DNA from: Zygnema cylindricum
Lineage: Eukaryota > Streptophyta > Zygnematophyceae > Zygnematales > Zygnemataceae
NCBI GenBank assembly: GCA_037447655.1
Contig: JBBHKE010002905.1
Location: 1 to 64,000 of the forward strand
Length of the DNA: 64,000 bases
Direction: 5' to 3'
Below are positions 22,807-33,479 of the stretch, piece by piece. The position numbers and the translations under genes were made by a program. How positions within the stretch are numbered: the first letter of the stretch is position 1; every line of letters begins with the position of its first letter. The notes under the pieces were generated by a model that saw nothing but the letters and a program-made list of their open reading frames with translations, did not search any database and was not told where the DNA came from.

Positions 22807-23835
22807 AATCTTGTAGAGGAAATGTATTTGTGCTTGATGCACAAAAATCTGTTTTATTGTTAATGCATTCTACTTTTAATGGCAGGATTTTTGAACAGAA
22901 GTTCAGGAGAGTTTTCCTCTGCCAAATGCTATTCTTCCTTGTCTCTAACTCTTACATGTACATAACTATTTTGACAGACTTCAATTGAAAACGGTGTAAT
23001 GTATGCATTTGTGAAGATGACTTCTTGTTCCGAGAAAGGTGTTTTATGGAGTGTTTGAGGTATAATTTGTAATGAGGTTAAGGGACAGAACGGTCACTGG
23101 TTTGTCAATTTAGAAGTGATTATTTTTGAAAGATACCAAGGAGATGGTTATGTTTTTGCAGTCAAAATTATTTCAGATGTAAGCCTGTATTGTTTTTTTA
23201 TTTGGGTTACGTTTTGGGTTACGTTTCAGACAGTTTTTGTAGTTTTACACATGGAAACTGTACTATTTACTCACAGCATGTGGTCCTTTGTGTTTGGCCG
23301 TTTAACTGTATTATATACTGAGTTTGCCTAAGGGAATAAAATGAATGCTAAATTAATGGATGATATGGTTCTTGAGAGGTTAGGATCATTCTGTGTTTCA
23401 AATTTTGTGATGTACTAAGTATTTTTCTGTTATGTTTTTTCTCTTTATGGCAGGAATGCCAGCAAATCCGAAAATGACCCGCGTGTCTTTTTAAATTAGA
23501 AAATTGTTTTATTACACGTGGGAGGATAAATTACTGGGAAGCAAGGGTCGTTTCTTTATTACAGTTTCTAGTCTGTTTATCAGTTAACTCCTGTGAAAGA
23601 TGTAATTCTTCCAAAGAAATGAAAGTGGTCAATTTAACCGCAGAATCAAGGTGTATTTTTTTCACATCATATGATTTCTATTGTCCATGACAGTCCGAGA
23701 CTCTTCATAATGTAAATCTTGATTATGGTAAATTATTCTAAGCTCGAGAACAATTTTTCTTGTCTCTGCAAACCTTGTATGGAAATGTGGCCCTGGGTTT
23801 CATAATCAATAATCAATAAAATGAGAGAGATAGGA
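22807..23835 (+). other. PDI 3' region with candidate poly(A) signals
   Basis: T-rich sequence consistent with 3' UTR. AATAAA hexamers occur at 23335-23340 and 23815-23820. A splice-acceptor-like TTTTATGGCAG near 23455 could belong to an alternative 3' exon. No separate gene is seen. Confidence 0.45.
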
Positions 23836-24389
23836 ACGGCTACCAATGGTACTGAGATTTTATGAAAAGCTTCCCTGAGCTTTTGATGTGATCTTCTAGA
23901 CATCTTACCTCAACATTCAAAAGTGCACACACGTTAATGTGTGTTTCCTTTGTTTTTAACAAATATTAACATAACATATTTTTAGAAAACATTTAAAAAA
24001 CCCACATTCAATATGACATTTACACGGGCGCGGCTTCCGGCGGATGCACGTCGTGCTGCGCACGAAGAAGTAGAGCGGGCTTTTGTGGCGAAAGTTTCAT
24101 ATGTCAGTAACGTGACAGAAATGCGGCCTTGTGGGTAAAACATTGAAATGCATTTTGTGAGCGTCAATGTTTTCTTCCCTACTTCACTCGTCTTTTCCGT
24201 GTGGAGTCATGTCGGATTGTTAATCCATTAATTGCGATGGAAGAGTGAGGACCTTAACCATAATTCTAATTTACTTGTGAGGATCTTATCCGTAATTCTA
24301 GGGTGTGGTGTGATAGAAAGTGTTATCCGCATTGAAATAGTAATACAGGTTGAATGGAATTACCAGGTTGGTTACATTGTGTTAAGATT

Positions 24390-25068
24390 TAGGGTATGGT
24401 TACATCAGGAGGTCTCTGTAATAGTACGGACAGCAAAATTCCTGTATTACAGAGGCCTCGGTTACATCGCGTATCGTCTGTAAACAAGTTTTTACATACG
24501 TGTTCTTATTTGAGTGGTTCCACGTAAGTCGACGATCAAATCTCTAAAATCGTCAAAGATTTGAAAACCGACCATTTTCGTATGTAAATCCGTACTTGCG
24601 TATTTCGTACGTGTACTTCGCAAGTGTACCGCGTCAATGTACCTCAGAGATCTCCTTCACTCTGGTAGTCTGGTGACTTTCAGGAAAAAACCGTATTTCT
24701 TTTCGGCAAAGATTTTACGGTCACCTTGTCCGAAGGCACGTGACTCTTTCGGCGTGTGAAAATTTTCATTTTTCATCGACGCACGTGTCAATCGTCCAGG
24801 TGTAGCGAATTGACTGGTTCTGTATTGGTGAACCCACCTCCGCGAGGTGGGTTCACCAATACAGAGGCGGATGGAGCGATTGCTTCGCAGATGAAGACCA
24901 AAATGTAATCGGACGGTCGACGTCTTCTCCCGGATACTTGAAGAATCGTAATCTTATTTTCTGTAATGTTGTTTTCAAGAAACTCACGAAAATATAGTAC
25001 GGCATGGTACGGGCAAGTACAAAATTCTGTAATAAGCCTCACTTTTCGTCTGATGTAACCATACCCTT
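24390..25068. mobile_element. 679-bp inverted-repeat element (MITE-like)
   Basis: Ends AGGGTATGGTTACATCA (24391-24407) and its exact reverse complement (25051-25067). A TAGGG-type start is seen in hAT elements, but I could not find a convincing 8-bp duplication. It contains a very stable hairpin (24819-24865) and a GTAC-rich segment. No coding capacity. Confidence 0.6.
24819..24865. repeat. Perfect 22-bp inverted repeat with 3-nt loop
   Basis: The left arm 24819-24840 (TCTGTATTGG...CCACCTC) is exactly complementary to 24844-24865 across the loop CGC. Confidence 0.9.
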
Positions 25069-26010
25069 AATCTGATCGATTACAAGGTGGCAACTGATCA
25101 GTTACACGGCGCTACCTGACTAATTTTGTGTTGACTGCCCGATTTATGCTGTTTTGAGCAGTTACAAGGTGCCCTTCTACACCGCTCATCGTTATTTAGT
25201 TAAAAAAAAAAAAATGCTAACGCTTTAGTGGTAATAATGCACATTTGTGTATATGTTTAGGAATAAAGAAAAACATTAACATCAATTTTGACACTTGTGT
25301 AGCCTATTTGTGTGTCTACTTTGCAGCGTTTACAGTTGCACTGCAGTCAAATTTATTTTGAGTGTAAGTACATTTCTCTGACGATATTCGCAGAGATACA
25401 TACTTGCGTATGAAACACATGTATTGGAGTAGCTTTATTTGACATCACTAATGGGAGTGATGCCATTTATGAAGGTGCGCCTGTAAAAGGATTAGCATCT
25501 GGGTGTGTGTTGAAGATTGGAGATGGGACTGGTTTTTTGAATTGCAAGAGGGAAATCAGATTCTGTGTGGATGGAAAAGAGATGAGTGGGATAAAAGATT
25601 TTCTCGGATTTATGGAAAATGGTATGCTTAATAAAATGTGTGATCAACAAGATGGAATGTTTACTTCAGCTCATCGAATGGACCTTTTAAAATACGAGAG
25701 TATTCACTTAAAGTTTTATGAGAAGAAAAGAAAAAAGAAAAAGAAAAGAAGAAAAAAATATAAAATTATATATATATTTTTAGTGGGAGTTGAAAAGAAA
25801 GTAGACTAGAAAATAAGGGGAGTGTTGAAATTTATGTATTTTCTAGGTCTGTATTGGAAAAATAAATAGAGTAAGTCACCAAAGGCAGCGTGCTTTTTGC
25901 TCAACTCTCTCCGGTCCCCATACTTATTGCAGTCACTGAAGACCAGAGAGAGAGCTAGAGCCATGGCTGTCTAAAGAGGATAGGCTAATTCGTAGTTTGT
26001 ATATGTCAAA

Positions 26011-26076
26011 ATCAGGATGTGATCCTGGTACATACCCTATGATAGACGTTAGCTTTAGCCTATAGCTTAGGGTCAA
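26011..26076 (-). other. tRNA-like block in LTR (truncated element, copy 1)
   Basis: On the minus strand TAAGCTATAGGCTAAAGCT precedes CCAGGATCACATCCTG, a hairpin resembling a T arm. Confidence 0.5.
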
Positions 26077-26162
26077 CGATGACATACGTAGGGTACAATA
26101 GGTATTTATAAGTGTACAAATAGAGAATTCTAACAAACAAACAAATAACTAAAAACTGCTCT

Positions 26163-26233
26163 AGCCCAGATTTGAACCAGGGTCAATGGTTATATTAGTA
26201 GAGGTGTGCGTTATCCAACAAGGCGTTAACAAA
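26163..26233 (-). other. tRNA-like block in LTR (truncated element, copy 2)
   Basis: On the minus strand GCCTTGTTGGATAACGC resembles a tRNA D arm. CCCTGGTTCAAATCTGGG (26165-26182) has a canonical T-loop TTCAAAT and a near-perfect B-box GGTTCAAATCT. This is one of the two best tRNA-like copies. Confidence 0.6.
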
Positions 26234-27046
26234 ACGATACACGTATCGGGTTTCAAAGATATATAAACATTGACCCAGAGGCAAATTAACACCAGACTAA
26301 CGAAGAGGAACAATTCATGCATGTACGCGAATCTGAACCGTGTAAAATATGTTTTGATTTGACGACCGTCATTGTAGCCGCCACGCGAAGTGAGATTTTG
26401 GCGGCATTCGGAGATAGCGTCACGCAGTGCCACGTGGCGCCACGTTATTTGATACCAGAGAAGATGGGAGAAGGAACCATGGCTCCCGATTTGTTAGGTG
26501 TCACCTTGTAGACCATGTCGTACAATATCCGTACAATAAGTACATCACCCATTGTACCTTCTTGTACTATAAAGTGTTCCTATTGGACTAGGGTTTAGTA
26601 GTAGGTAGTCGTGAGTAGGCAGACCAAGACTTAGTGATATTTAGGAACCTCTCTCTAAAAGAGCTTGTAACTATATAGGTCATCTTTGACCAGCCATAAC
26701 TTAATGCTCAAGTGAGCAAATTCAGTGATTCTTTTTGCTGCGAACTCAAGGGAGTCTAGGCTACATAAAGGAGTAGTCGGTCAGATGTTTTCGCGTGCCT
26801 GGGTAGCACTTATTCAGTGGGAAAGTCAAAGTGGGGAATATTGTCCAATACACATATTCAAGTTTTGCATTCTGTGATGGAACTGAGCACACAGAAGGTC
26901 TTATCTTCACGGGGTGAAGTTGTATTGGGGTTTTGATTGTCAAGGGATCATTCATTTGGGTTTATATCAACTTGGAGTCGGCACTATCTAGATTAGCTTC
27001 TTTTGGATCTGTGAATTCTGTGGGCAATGGAGCCCATAGAATTTCA

Positions 27047-28520
27047 CATTCAAAGTCATTTGACTGAGGTAGATGGCCTCAAATTCACTTTCAAGCATGC
27101 GACAGAAAATGCTGTAAGGTATGAAATGCAAACTAGCTCGTGGGACGCTTATGAGCGACCTAAGTCTTGTCCCAGAGATTTTCCAAATGTAAACCCGAAT
27201 CCGAATCCTAATCCGCGCAACCCATGGCCCAAACTGAGAACTCCAAGGGCTCTAGCCATGAGAACATTACCCATGACCCCCGGGGTGTGTATCTATTTTC
27301 GGTGTGGTAAAAGTGGTCACAACGCACGCTGTTGTCCAGATAAGAGTGCCAAGTGTACTCATTCCAATCAAATGGGTAATTATGTACATCGATGTCACAT
27401 TAAAAATCACAATTTCAATTATCAAAATCAAATCAAAAACGACGGTATACTTGCTCGCTCGGCAAAATTGGTCACTCCACCCAAAGGGATAGAGAAAGAC
27501 AACCCTCCGAAAATCAGCAGGAGGGACTAAGAGAAAGCCGAGATGCAAGCTACCGTGGCGGCCATGATGAACGAGCAGTTTGGCGCACTTATGGCGCAAG
27601 TCAAACCGCAATTAACTGGAATGGCCCGGACAGTGGTCCATATGCCCTCTTTTGCCGGACGATCTCTCCGAGAGTCAACTATTCAACAACATGCAACTCT
27701 TTTCAAAAGGACTCGATCATAATCGTGTGTCCAAATCCATTAACAATTGTATACCATTATCATTTGCCAAAGAACCTCATTCACCAATCCCAGAAACAAC
27801 TTCTAGCATCACTTCTGAGGCCTTAACCATTCTAGAAAAAAATATTCAAGACACTTATAAGGTCAAAGAACGACTATCAATAATGTTTTCTATGCTCCCC
27901 GATCCGGAGGGCTCCAATAAATATGTGAATCCGAATCCATCAGCGCACGCATTACAGACTCCTCAAAACAGTAGTAACACTCTCTCTCTTCAAGCAATTA
28001 CCCTTGAAGAGCGTTCCAACCTTACTACTCACATCAGTTTTGTGGATAACAAACTGGGTGCTTTAACCATTAATAGAGTTGCCCCGATTTTACCTCTCAT
28101 GGACACAAGCGCAAAACCAATTATCCTCGGGTTAGAATTTTCCATGAAAATAGGCCTTACGGTAGATAAACTACAACCTACCACCACTCGCCTTTTGACT
28201 TCCGAAGGTACCACAAAACCAGTCCTCGGTATTACAAAACAATCCTCGGTATTACCAAACAACCGATCTGTTTTCAATTTCAATATCACTAAAAAACAGA
28301 CTTTGTAGAAATATACGCTCACGCCTTAGTCACTAAGTGTAGTGAATATGAATGCCTAGTCGGCCAGGATGTTGTTTTCGAAGTGGGGTGGGGGGGCTGA
28401 TATGCATGATCAAACATTTTCGTACAGACCAAACAATTTTCCGGAACGCAAAGTTTGCTTACCTCTTATCTCGGCTCGGCAACCCAAGCCTACTACGTCT
28501 CATTCTGCGTTTGTCTTGCC
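27047..28520 (+). pseudogene. Gag-protease relic of a non-copia LTR-type element
   Basis: The first frame (27027-27530) holds an [13 protein letters not shown] segment and a degenerate zinc knuckle pair (CGKSGHNARCCPD, then CTHSNQMGNYVHRC), followed after a stop by MMNEQFGALMAQVKPQL. A second frame (27652-28308) ends with an aspartyl-protease-like stretch, LMDTSAKPIILGLEFSMKIGLT. Further downstream, YECLVGQDVVFEVGWGADMHDQ resembles the C-terminal half of a retropepsin domain. The D-T-S-A motif resembles D-T/S-G-A. No reverse transcriptase follows, since a solo LTR starts at 28523. The class (Gypsy-like or another retroelement) is inferred. It is broken by stops and frameshifts. Confidence 0.5.
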
Positions 28521-28522
28521 AA

Positions 28523-29685
28523 TGTTAAAATGTATGTATTCAGTAGGTCTGAATAAAGCAAAATCAATAAGAGGAAGTCAACAAAGGCAGCCTGCCTCTC
28601 GCTCCACTCTCTAAACCCCCACACTTGTCGCAATCATTGAAGGTTGGAGAGGAAGCTAGAGCCATGGCTGCCCATGCTGCCCACAGAGAGAGACAGGCTG
28701 TAGTATTTGGTAGGTTTACCAAAAGGATCTTTGACGAACCCATGATTTGATCCTGGTACCTGCCGTCCGTCAAGAACTCGATAGCCGGTAGCCTTATCCT
28801 ATAGACTACGATCACTGCTACAGTTCACAGGGTACGATAGTTATATAAATCTGAACACGTAGTATATTTCATTTAATTGGTTACGAGACGGCCTGTACAC
28901 GGAAACGCATTAGATCGCACGAATTCTGGACCGCAAGAAATTAACGAAATGATGTTTTATTTGACGACAAATGTTAAATGTCGGTCTTCATCGAACGGCC
29001 ATAGTGCGAGCCGTGATTTCGGAGTGGACGATTTGGCATTTTTCGGACACCGCCACTCCGGATGACACGTGGCAAGATCCGAGAGGGTCGAGGGATTTCC
29101 GGAACGCAAGATAATTATTTCGGATGTGACAAATGTCACATTATGGCGATGTCGTACATTGACCGTACAGAAAGTACGACGGTACCTGTACTTTCTTGTA
29201 TGGTACAGTCTTACAATTTGACCGTACCTCAGTATTAGGAAGCTTAGAGAGGGGTTTTAGGACTTAGAATAATTTTGGTAGGTAGTCGCCTCTCTCTTAG
29301 AGAGCATCTGTAAAATTAGGCAAACTTTGCCATTTAATTACAACTCACTCAGTGGATCATTTTCAGTGATTCTTGTTGCTACGACTAAGGGGAGTCTAGT
29401 CTACACAGGGGTGTAGTCGGTCAAAGTTTTTGCCTGCCAGGGTGGCTGCATTTCTAAGGGAAAGTCAAAGTGGGTGAATGTTTCCAAAACTCATATTCTA
29501 ACTTTGCATTCTATGGTGGAACTGAGCACACAGAAAGTCTTATTTCACAGGGGTGAAGTTGTATTGGGGTTTTGATTGTCAAGGAGTAAATCATTTGGGT
29601 TTGTATAAACTTAGAGTCGACACTAACTAGATAAGCTTCTTGAGAGTTGCCTCCTTTGAGGACCAATGGAGGTCTTAAAGTTTCA
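28523..29685 (+). mobile_element. Solo LTR E1
   Basis: Starts TGTTAAAATG, ends AAGTTTCA, and is flanked by perfect GCCAA duplications (28518-28522 and 29686-29690). It has all modules of the A/B-type LTRs except the TTTGTTTCG hairpin. No primer-binding site or coding sequence adjoins it, so it is the product of LTR-LTR recombination. Confidence 0.88.
28738..28818 (-). other. tRNA-like block in LTR (E1)
   Basis: On the minus strand TAGTCTATAGGATAAGGCTACCGG is close to a tRNA-Arg D arm; CCAGGATCAAATCATGG supplies the T-arm-like part. Confidence 0.55.
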
Positions 29686-29703
29686 GCCAACCTATGCAAC
29701 AGT

Positions 29704-30674
29704 TGCTGAATTCACTAGATTTATGGAGTATTTTCTAGGTGTGAATAGCTTAATAGAAAAAGAAAAGAAAGCACAGGCAGTCTGCCTCCACCTCTTTCCT
29801 CTTTCCCCCATACTTGTTGTAGTCACTGCAGGAGAGAGAGAGCGGTGGAGCCATGGCTGCCTCAGATCCATAGGCACGATTAAAGAGTGACATAAGTCCC
29901 TCTCAACAAAAAGGTTGAGTCTGGCAGGACTCGAACCTTCGACCGGCAGAGCGCGACGTAGCCGTCAGCTCTAACCAGTCTATCGTAGGAGTTCATTAAA
30001 GTACATAGGGTGTGATAATTGTTTAAATTGTATTATGATCATTCATCCGATTAACGGAAATATGAATGAAGGGACATAAAAATAGTTAATATTTAGTGTG
30101 AAAGTGATCCCGCACGTAACAAATGAATCGGACATTTTGTTTCGACGGCTAACATTTAATGTCAGTTTTTATCCAACGGCACATATCGCCGCCAAGATCG
30201 TGGAATGGTAACTTTGGCGTTTTTGGACGTGGCATGACTTGGCGTCACGTGGAGAGATAATATTTGGTCGCAGGAATTTAGGAGAACATACGAACGACTA
30301 CCATGTGGACACGCGTCCACTCATTGGCCTTGCCGTATACAAGTTGTACAGAAAGAACATCGACCGTAGTACCTTTCTGTACTTTACAGTTATTTGATTG
30401 GATCGTACTGTAGTAGATAAGGGTTGTGAGAGCGAAGTAGGACTTGAAATTTTTTAGACAGTCACCTCTCTCTTTGAGAGTTTGTATCGGCCGGTTGGCC
30501 GTTTTCACTGATTCTTTTTGCTACAGATTTAGGGGAGTCCAGACTACACAAGGGTGAAATCATATTGTCAATTTTTATGCTTGGGCAGGAGTGGTTGTGG
30601 CGGAAAGTGGGTTAGTTAAAATCTACCTAGAGGCTTCTTGAGTTTTGTTGTCCAATGGAGGACACAATATCACA
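29704..30674 (+). repeat. 5' LTR of element C
   Basis: Starts TGCTGAATTC and ends ATATCACA. It carries the conserved AGTCACT block, the best tRNA-like block in the window, GTAC-rich DNA (30340-30410) and a U5 block near 30520. The TTTGTTTCG hairpin is reduced to its left arm near 30140. It differs strongly from the 3' LTR. Confidence 0.75.
29917..29992 (-). other. tRNA-like block in LTR (C, 5'), best preserved
   Basis: On the minus strand the A-box-like TAGACTGGTTAGAGCT (29982-29967) is followed 45 nt later by an exact B-box GGTTCGAGTCC (29937-29927), almost the spacing in real tRNA genes. A T-loop TTCGAGT is evident. Acceptor-stem pairing is not convincing, so this is not called a functional tRNA gene. 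Confidence 0.65.
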
Positions 30675-30689
30675 GGTTATGGACCCACC
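30675..30689 (+). other. Primer-binding site, half tRNA-iMet type (C)
   Basis: GGTTATGGACCCACC abuts the LTR, with one change from the sites of A, B and D. The ATG at 30679 opens gag. Confidence 0.8.
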
Positions 30690-32210
30690 CTCTAGGTTGC
30701 CCACCTTCAACGGATCTGGGTTCATCTATTGGGAAGCCATGGTGACAGGGGCTTTGTGCGAAAAATGATACTGGGGTATTGTTAGTGGACAAGTGAAACG
30801 TCCACCTTAGGGAACTCCACTAGGGTTTGGTGGAATAAGGATTTCTGTAGCAGCATCTGCTACGGCAAAGGAAGCAGATGATGGGGTCAACAGTGTGTCC
30901 GAAAAGGGGAAAGAAAAGGAGACGCCTCTTAGTCCTATTGCTCTTATTACCACGGCACCCGTAGTGACGACCGTCAAGACCGCTGAGAAAGATACCCAAA
31001 CGTGGGAAGACATCAACATGGCTGCCAAAAACTTCATTCTAAGACACCTCACTCAGGCTTTGGCATCCCTCTATCTTAACATTTACAAAGTCGAGGAGTT
31101 GTAAGTGAGTTTGGTGGAAATGTATAGAGCTAGTACTATTCACGAGCTGCAGTTGGTCGAACAAAAGTTAGTTCTTTGTCCTCTGATTGTGGTCACAATA
31201 CTGTACATATGTAATGGTCATTCATTTTCTGGTGTTTTTTGGCGACCCACGCGGGATGTGATGCATGCCATTCACGGTTGTACTGTCATGCACGACACAG
31301 ATGAGTTCGATAACATAGTGTACCAAGTAAAGGAAATGCCTGATAGTTCATGGAAATGGAACACAGTGGTCAGGATGATACTTCTGCACGAAAACACAAT
31401 GGAGATTAGGAGAGGAGGAAAGAGCATTCAAGCTCTAGCAACAAGAAGGGACCGATGGGGGAAGGACCCGAACAAACCTTACAAAGGGGAAAGAGATCTT
31501 TCTAGGAGACGGAGGCCCCCAATGGGTCTTTGTCATTTTTGCAAAAAGCGGAGACACTTCATCGCAGATTGTGTCAAGCTGTCGGAGTTGAGGCTCTAAG
31601 AGAACCGTGGTGGGGGTTCTTCTGGAGGGAAGAAAAATGCACTTGTGGTTACAAAAGTGACAAGAGAAACCGAGGATGAGTCCTCTGAGGAGGATGGGGA
31701 GATTTTTCTTGACGAGAGTCTGGAGGAGAAGGAGATCCCTCAAAGACAGAAGTGTACCTTTGGAGCAATTTAGGAAGCTCCACAGGAAGGATGGATTATC
31801 GACTCAGGTGCATCGATGCATATGTGTCCTGTTAAAAAACTCTTCACTAAGCTAAGAAAGATCCCTATTGTAGAGATAGAGTATTGGGATGGGAGAGTGG
31901 TTACTACAGATCTAGTGGGATCACTATATCTGTGAAAGTCTTAGTGGAGGTTAAGACTTCTATACTTATATTCTCAAATGTATTCTACATTCCTCAGCTG
32001 AGTAAAAATCTTGTCTCTACGTTTGTGTTAGATGACAAAGAGTTTGATACCTTCACTATCAAGGGAGTCTTTACAGCTAAGTATGGGGATGAAGTTTACT
32101 TCACGGCATATAAGGGTAGCCAAAGAATGTTTAGGCTTAACCTGAGTAATGAAAAAAAAAATGCTTACTATGTTGGTGTTCCAAAGTTGATGATTTGGTA
32201 TAAGCGGTAG
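30679..32210 (+). pseudogene. gag and protease of copia element C
   Basis: Begins MDPPSRLPTFNGSGFIYW. TGA is codon 30 (30766-30768), exactly as in D, and TAG lies near 30810. The frame later gives WEDINMAAKNFILRHLTQAL, a MILLHENTMEIRRGGKS block, the zinc knuckle CHFCKKRRHFIADC (near 31535) and the protease block WIIDSGASMHMC with its Asp codon at 31801. The segment VFYIPQLSKNLVSTFVLDDKEFDTF leads toward integrase. Stops and small shifts are scattered (for example a stop after KVEEL near 31103 and another near 31600). Identity to D is high throughout. Confidence 0.82.
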
Positions 32211-33120
32211 GGGCATGTGCATTTTGATAAGCTGAGGGAAATGAAGAAGCTTGGTGTAGTACAAGGCATTCAGTTTAGGGATAATGAAATGGTGGATGAT
32301 TAGAGTGGCTATGCTCAAGGTAAGGCTCACAGACTCCCTTTTCCCAAAGCCGCCACACATAGGGGTGAGAAAGTACTAGATTTGGTCCACACAGATATCT
32401 CGGAACCTGCAAAAGTACCTTCGGTCCGAGGGAAGAGGTTTATGTTGACAATACCCGATGACTGGTCTAGATACTCTAGGGTCTACTTCCTAAAAACAAA
32501 GTCTGAAACACCTACTTACTTTAAAGAATATTAAGTTTGGAGTGAGAAGTTGCATGGAACCCCCATTAAGAGAATAATGAGTGATAATGGGGGGGGATAT
32601 ACCTCTAACCAGTTTGAGGAATATTTGAGAGACAAGGGAGTTCATCACTAGAACACCGTACCATATAACTTGGAACAAAATGGGGTAGCTGAGAGATTGA
32701 CCGAACACTAGGAGATGTTTTATGCAGTATGTTGGCCGACAAGAGAATATGAAAGAGATTTTGGGCAGAAGCCATGAACTGTGCCAGCTACATTAAAAAT
32801 TGAGTCCTAATCTCAACTCTAAAAGGAATAAAAGGACAACTTATGAGAGATGGGTTGGAAGGAAGCCAGATATCTTTCACCTTAAATTATTTGGTAGCCA
32901 AGTTTATAGTCTTGACACGGATAGGAAAAACTAGAAACTAGATGCTAAGGGAAAGCTTTGATACTTTGTAGGATATGATGAGGATGTCAAGGGATATAGA
33001 GTCTATGGCTTAGCAAAAAAAGATATCATTCTGGTCAAACACCTAGTTGTCATGGATGAAGGGAAGTCATTTGACCCCTTCAAATATACCAAGAAGATAA
33101 GAATCAGATTTGAGTCTGAG
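32211..33120 (+). pseudogene. Integrase of copia element C
   Basis: Reads GHVHFDKLREMKKLGVVQGI, a degenerate zinc-binding region, then LVHTDISEPAKVPSV (first Asp), SRYSRVYFLKTKSET, RIMSDNGGGYTSNQFEEYL (second Asp, retained here but deleted in D), YNLEQNGVAERL (Glu) and TYERWVGRKPDIFHLKLFGS. At least six stops interrupt it, several at positions where D has CAG, CGA or TGG-type codons. It is inactive. Confidence 0.8.
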
Positions 33121-33479
33121 AGTGAAGAGAACTCGATCGTTTTCGAAAAAGGAAATGAGTGAAACTCGATCGTTTTCAAAAAAAGAAATGAGTGAAACAG
33201 TGATTGCACATTGAGGGGAGATCAAAGATACAGGAGATCCATCAAAAACCTCACATATTCCTATGGACTTCTAGGAGACAGAAGAGGAGGAACCGGAACT
33301 AGGTTCCATGGATAGGGGAGCCGATGAGACAATAAGGAGAAATCTAAGACTTCATCCTATTCCATCTTCGGAGTTTGAGGGAGGGAGAACGAGCAGCAAA
33401 AGGATACAAGAGAAACAAGCCGCTCATAAGGAAACTAAGCTATCTCACCCAAATGAGCCTCATTTATACTCGGAGGCAG
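33121..33479 (+). pseudogene. Linker between integrase and reverse transcriptase (C)
   Basis: Acidic/basic low-complexity linker matching D (GADETIRRNLRLHPIPSSEFEGGRTSSKR). A short direct duplication of GAGTGAA...CGATCGTTTTC is visible at 33120-33195. Confidence 0.65.

Larger units (their letters stand above)
25437..27046 (+). mobile_element. 5'-truncated gag-only LTR element (A/B family)
   Basis: The fragment starts in the RNase H-like tail of the gag-only protein (DITNGSDAIYEG...PVKGLASGCVLKIGDGTG, then NGMLNKMCDQQDGMFTSAH). It continues through the polypurine tract GAAAATAAGGGGAG (25809-25822) into a 3' LTR at 25823-27046 (TGTTGAAATT to AATTTCA). The tail shares the same unusual gag-RNase H joint as A and B, so it is a third copy of one non-autonomous lineage. 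The 5' part is missing. Confidence 0.75.
25823..27046 (+). repeat. 3' LTR of the truncated gag-only element
   Basis: A 1224-bp LTR with the conserved AGTCACTGAAG...AGCTAGAGCCATGGCTG block, two tRNA-like blocks instead of one, GTAC-rich promoter DNA near 26515-26570 and the U5 GAACTC/GAGTC hairpin near 26742. Confidence 0.75.

Noticed and set aside
24382-25075. 8-bp duplication around the inverted-repeat element at 24390-25068
   Set aside because: Flanks TTAAGATT and TAATCTGA do not match beyond AT-rich chance.
29917-29992. A genuine host tRNA gene
   Set aside because: A- and B-boxes are good, but the acceptor and anticodon stems do not pair convincingly, and the block recurs inside LTRs; called tRNA-like only.
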